Assembly (NCBI GenBank): GCA_021772435.1
Contig: JAJFLZ010000012.1
Span: 1-42,354, forward strand
Origin: Chlamydiota bacterium
GTDB taxonomy: Bacteria; Chlamydiota; Chlamydiia; Chlamydiales; JACKPQ01
Length of the DNA stretch: 42,354 nt
Direction: 5' to 3'
A program made the position numbers and the translations under genes. Each line of letters begins with the position of its first letter. The stretch's first letter is position 1. Under the pieces are notes generated by a model. The model was not told the origin of the DNA, did not search any database, and was given only the letters and a program-made list of their open reading frames with translations. Positions 40,579-42,354 of this stretch are shown here, piece by piece.

Positions 40579-41460
40579 ATGATTAGATTATTTTTTTGTA
40601 TTCTATGTGTTGCGCAAGTGTTTTCAAAACATTTTCTGATTGAGGAAGGGGATACTAGGTTTGAATCTGCTAAGAACTGCTACGAGCAGCTGCAGAAAGA
40701 GATCCAGTGGCATTTTCTTGAGGATGCCATAAGTTCTGATAAAGAACTTGTATCTGATATGCAGATCGTTCAGGATTACTTTGAAGTTTTTAGAGATGCT
40801 CTTACAAAAGTCCTTTCAAGAGAATGGATGAATGATCAGTATGGCTATGCCTTTAAGGCTGCTGTTTTTTTAGATGCTACAAAATGGTATGTCAATTTCA
40901 TTGAAAGCAAGCTATTTAGAGAAGGGTGGTCTAGTAGATTTGAAAGCTATGTTGCAAAAGATGTAGCTTTGGACACAAGTCCAGAAATAGGCGAGAAAAA
41001 ACTTTTAGCGACCCCTAGCTACCACACAGTAAACAATGAAAAGGTAGATTCAATGGCATGTCATCCTTTGATTGTGCAGGGCAAGGAAAGATTAGAATAC
41101 GCAGAAAAACGGTTTAAACAGCTGTCTGATTTGATAGATTGGTATATAGCAAGGGGAGCGCCCTCAGAGATTAATGACTCTGCAGGTGATCTGTCAATTA
41201 AAGCTGATTTAGAGCATTTACAGAGTGCGTTTATTCAACTCAGGGCTGGATTATCTGATGTGCTCACAAGAAACTTTGAGAGCTCGCCATACAAAACAAA
41301 CCCGGTCTCTAAGATATTTCTAAGTGTTACAGAGTGGTATGCCGAGTACATCGAATGCCATTTGTTCCATCAAAACTGGCCAGAGCCCCCAGCTCCTTTG
41401 GAAGGGAATAGCGAAAAAAACAGCTCGCTAGATCAAAATAAGCTGCTTGTTCTACCATAA
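40579..41460 (+). CDS. Secreted protein with two tandem repeats of an unknown helical domain
   Basis: 293 aa. A signal peptide (MIRLFFCILCVAQVFSK) is followed by two copies of an approximately 90-residue helical domain: first from FESAKNCYEQLQKEIQWHFLE to ATKWYVNFIESKLFREGW, second from LEYAEKRFKQLSDLIDWYIAR to VTEWYAEYIECHLFHQNW. The domain ends match well (W-YVNFIESKLF versus W-YAEYIECHLF). No known family is recognised. Export suggests a periplasmic or secreted role. Confidence 0.7.
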   Translation: MIRLFFCILCVAQVFSKHFLIEEGDTRFESAKNCYEQLQKEIQWHFLEDAISSDKELVSDMQIVQDYFEVFRDALTKVLSREWMNDQYGYAFKAAVFLDATKWYVNFIESKLFREGWSSRFESYVAKDVALDTSPEIGEKKLLATPSYHTVNNEKVDSMACHPLIVQGKERLEYAEKRFKQLSDLIDWYIARGAPSEINDSAGDLSIKADLEHLQSAFIQLRAGLSDVLTRNFESSPYKTNPVSKIFLSVTEWYAEYIECHLFHQNWPEPPAPLEGNSEKNSSLDQNKLLVLP

Positions 41461-41496
41461 GAGCTAATTAAATCCCAAAAATCGAGTCTATTCAGA

Positions 41497-41889
41497 ATGA
41501 CGATTACATCAGATGAGTTAATCAAGTTCATAAAAGAGACGTATCCTGATGTTGAGCCCTATTTAAGGGCTTATACGGAGGATGATGAGTGCGGGCTATA
41601 CATTAAGCTTATCCCATTTTATGACTTTTTAAAGGATAGCATTCCATCTATGACTGAAAATGAGCTGAAGAAATTGTGTGGTTTTATCGAAAAGCTGATT
41701 ACAGATGGAGATGAAGAGGTTGCATGCGCTGCATGTGTAGGGATTTTAGAGTCTTTAATGAATCTTGGTGACGCTGGAAAAATAGACTTTCCAAAGCTTG
41801 CCAAATTTTTAGGGCCAGAATCTCGGGAATACTGTCTTGCTTGGGATGCATTTTGCGGTTGTGAAAGCCACTGGAATAAAAAGGGGTAG
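41497..41889 (+). CDS. Immunity-protein-like protein (DUF7674 type)
   Basis: 130 aa, acidic, alpha-helical. GLYIKLIPFYDFLKDSIP and LCGFIEKLITDGDEEVACAACVGILESLMNLGD fit a HEAT-like family often found as an immunity gene in bacterial toxin loci. No toxin of matching type is visible within the window, so it may be an orphan. Identification is from motif recall. Confidence 0.6.
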   Translation: MTITSDELIKFIKETYPDVEPYLRAYTEDDECGLYIKLIPFYDFLKDSIPSMTENELKKLCGFIEKLITDGDEEVACAACVGILESLMNLGDAGKIDFPKLAKFLGPESREYCLAWDAFCGCESHWNKKG

Positions 41890-41893
41890 TGGA

Positions 41894-42173
41894 ATGGGTG
41901 GTGTGAAGGTATACCGTGCTGAGACTGATGAAAACTACCTTATGTGCTTGGAGATACGTCGGAAGGTGTTTATCGAAGAACTAAGGATGCTCAGAAGAAG
42001 ATGAAGTTGATGAACATCATACTGAATCTGTGCATGTTTTAGCTCTTTTAAATGATGAGCCTGTTGGTACAGGAAGGTAACACTTAAAGGACAACTGGGT
42101 GAAGTTTGAACGGATTGCGACACTTTTGCAAAGATTTGATACTCTCATTGACCAGCTCGAAAATGAACTTTGA
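41894..42173 (+). pseudogene. GNAT acetyltransferase, frameshifted and truncated
   Basis: The first frame codes MGGVKVYRAETDENYLMCLEIRRKVFIEEL; after a single missing base near 41980 the second frame continues SEEDEVDEHHTESVHVLALL, then NDEPVGTGR, TAA, HLKDNWVKFERIATLLQ. Together this is the start of a GNAT protein (VFIEEQG-like strand, VHVLALxxxEPVGTGR, RIAxL). The acetyl-CoA loop (RGxGIG) and the rest are missing. It is a clear broken gene. Confidence 0.85.
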
Positions 42174-42199
42174 GATCATCATCGCTTATTGACCTTGTT

Positions 42200-42354
42200 A
42201 ACCTGAACTCTGGGTTTATATCATTTATCTTCAGGCATCTTAGCCGCCATCTTGCACCCTTTTTGTGCTCATCTATAGCGCCTTGGCTATAGAATCGCAA
42301 AAAATGGCACAATCTGTCACCTAATCTGCTCTGAATCTAAACAATCAAAACGAA
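42200..42354 (+). repeat. MITE-like repeat, copy 5 (cut by the window edge)
   Basis: Left 155 bp of the repeat. TTAA spans its left junction (TGTTAACCTG). Its terminal repeat differs after 12 bases (AACCTGAACTCTGGGTTTA). Bases 42236-42354 are identical to 9-127. It and copy 4 are in inverted orientation around the small-gene region 40340-42173. Confidence 0.9.

Noticed and set aside
41894..42173. Programmed frameshift in the GNAT gene.
   Set aside because: A second in-frame stop follows after GTGR and the acetyl-CoA loop is missing, so this is decay, not recoding.
1..42354. The same-orientation repeats at both ends as long terminal repeats of a giant element or as proof of a circular plasmid.
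   Set aside because: The interior is housekeeping chromosomal content, three more copies occur inside, and contig ends at repeats are the simpler cause.

Overview
The window looks like a piece of a chromosome from an amoeba-associated (environmental) member of the Chlamydiota. The pointers are a clustered aro set (aroB, aroA, aroK, aroC plus a fused aroD-aroE, a fusion typical of chlamydiae), a 2-oxoglutarate/malate-type translocator, two adjacent SET-domain proteins, an Aquifex-type aconitase, a GH63 glucosidase with a maltooligosyltrehalose synthase, and many orphan P-loop ATPase, toxin-antitoxin and repeat elements. The genus cannot be fixed from sequence reading alone. No rRNA, tRNA or CRISPR array was found.

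Layout. 1-9768: carbohydrate and membrane functions, namely treY, an ankyrin-like effector candidate, a DMT exporter and GMC oxidoreductase pair on the minus strand, and a GH63 glucosidase. 9740-20023: accessory zone with three orphan ATPase genes (AAA_14/DUF4143, archaeal-ATPase/DUF234, AlbA_2/HATPase) placed at the 3' ends of host genes. Two of them are bracketed by direct repeats that copy the last 34 or 57 bp of the neighbouring gene. Between them lie a VOC protein, a J-domain membrane protein, a beta-barrel outer-membrane protein, an alpha/beta hydrolase and a SnoaL-like secreted protein. 20042-23357: an NlpC/P60 hydrolase, an AsmA-like membrane protein and a membrane sulfatase-family enzyme. 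23191-28691: shikimate pathway, interrupted by a hicAB toxin-antitoxin pair between aroK and aroC. 28688-31671: OsmC protein, dicarboxylate transporter, two SET-domain proteins. 31716-39623: two small unknown proteins, aconitase with two small genes, a SnoaL-LuxR regulator, a lipoprotein, a 2OG-Fe(II) oxygenase, a second toxin-antitoxin-like pair and a rhomboid protease. 39624-42354: mobile-element graveyard holding reverse-transcriptase and HTH fragments, three small genes of toxin/immunity flavour and a frameshifted GNAT acetyltransferase.

A repeat of about 168 bp with 19-bp terminal inverted repeats and an internal hairpin occurs five times: both window ends, 11102-11269, 39689-39793 and 40046-40214. 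One copy differs in the hairpin by two compensating base-pair changes, so the structure seems to be maintained. Because both window ends fall inside copies that are identical over 119 bp, the window is probably a contig whose assembly stopped at this repeat.

How the genes work together: the aro genes make chorismate from DAHP-derived dehydroquinate; treY and the GH63 enzyme act on alpha-glucans; aconitase and the dicarboxylate translocator connect to the TCA cycle and host metabolites; the SET, ankyrin, J-domain, beta-barrel and lipoprotein products are candidates for host contact. The most interesting signal is the repeated pattern of single ATPase-gene cassettes inserted at stop codons with duplication of the host gene's 3' end.
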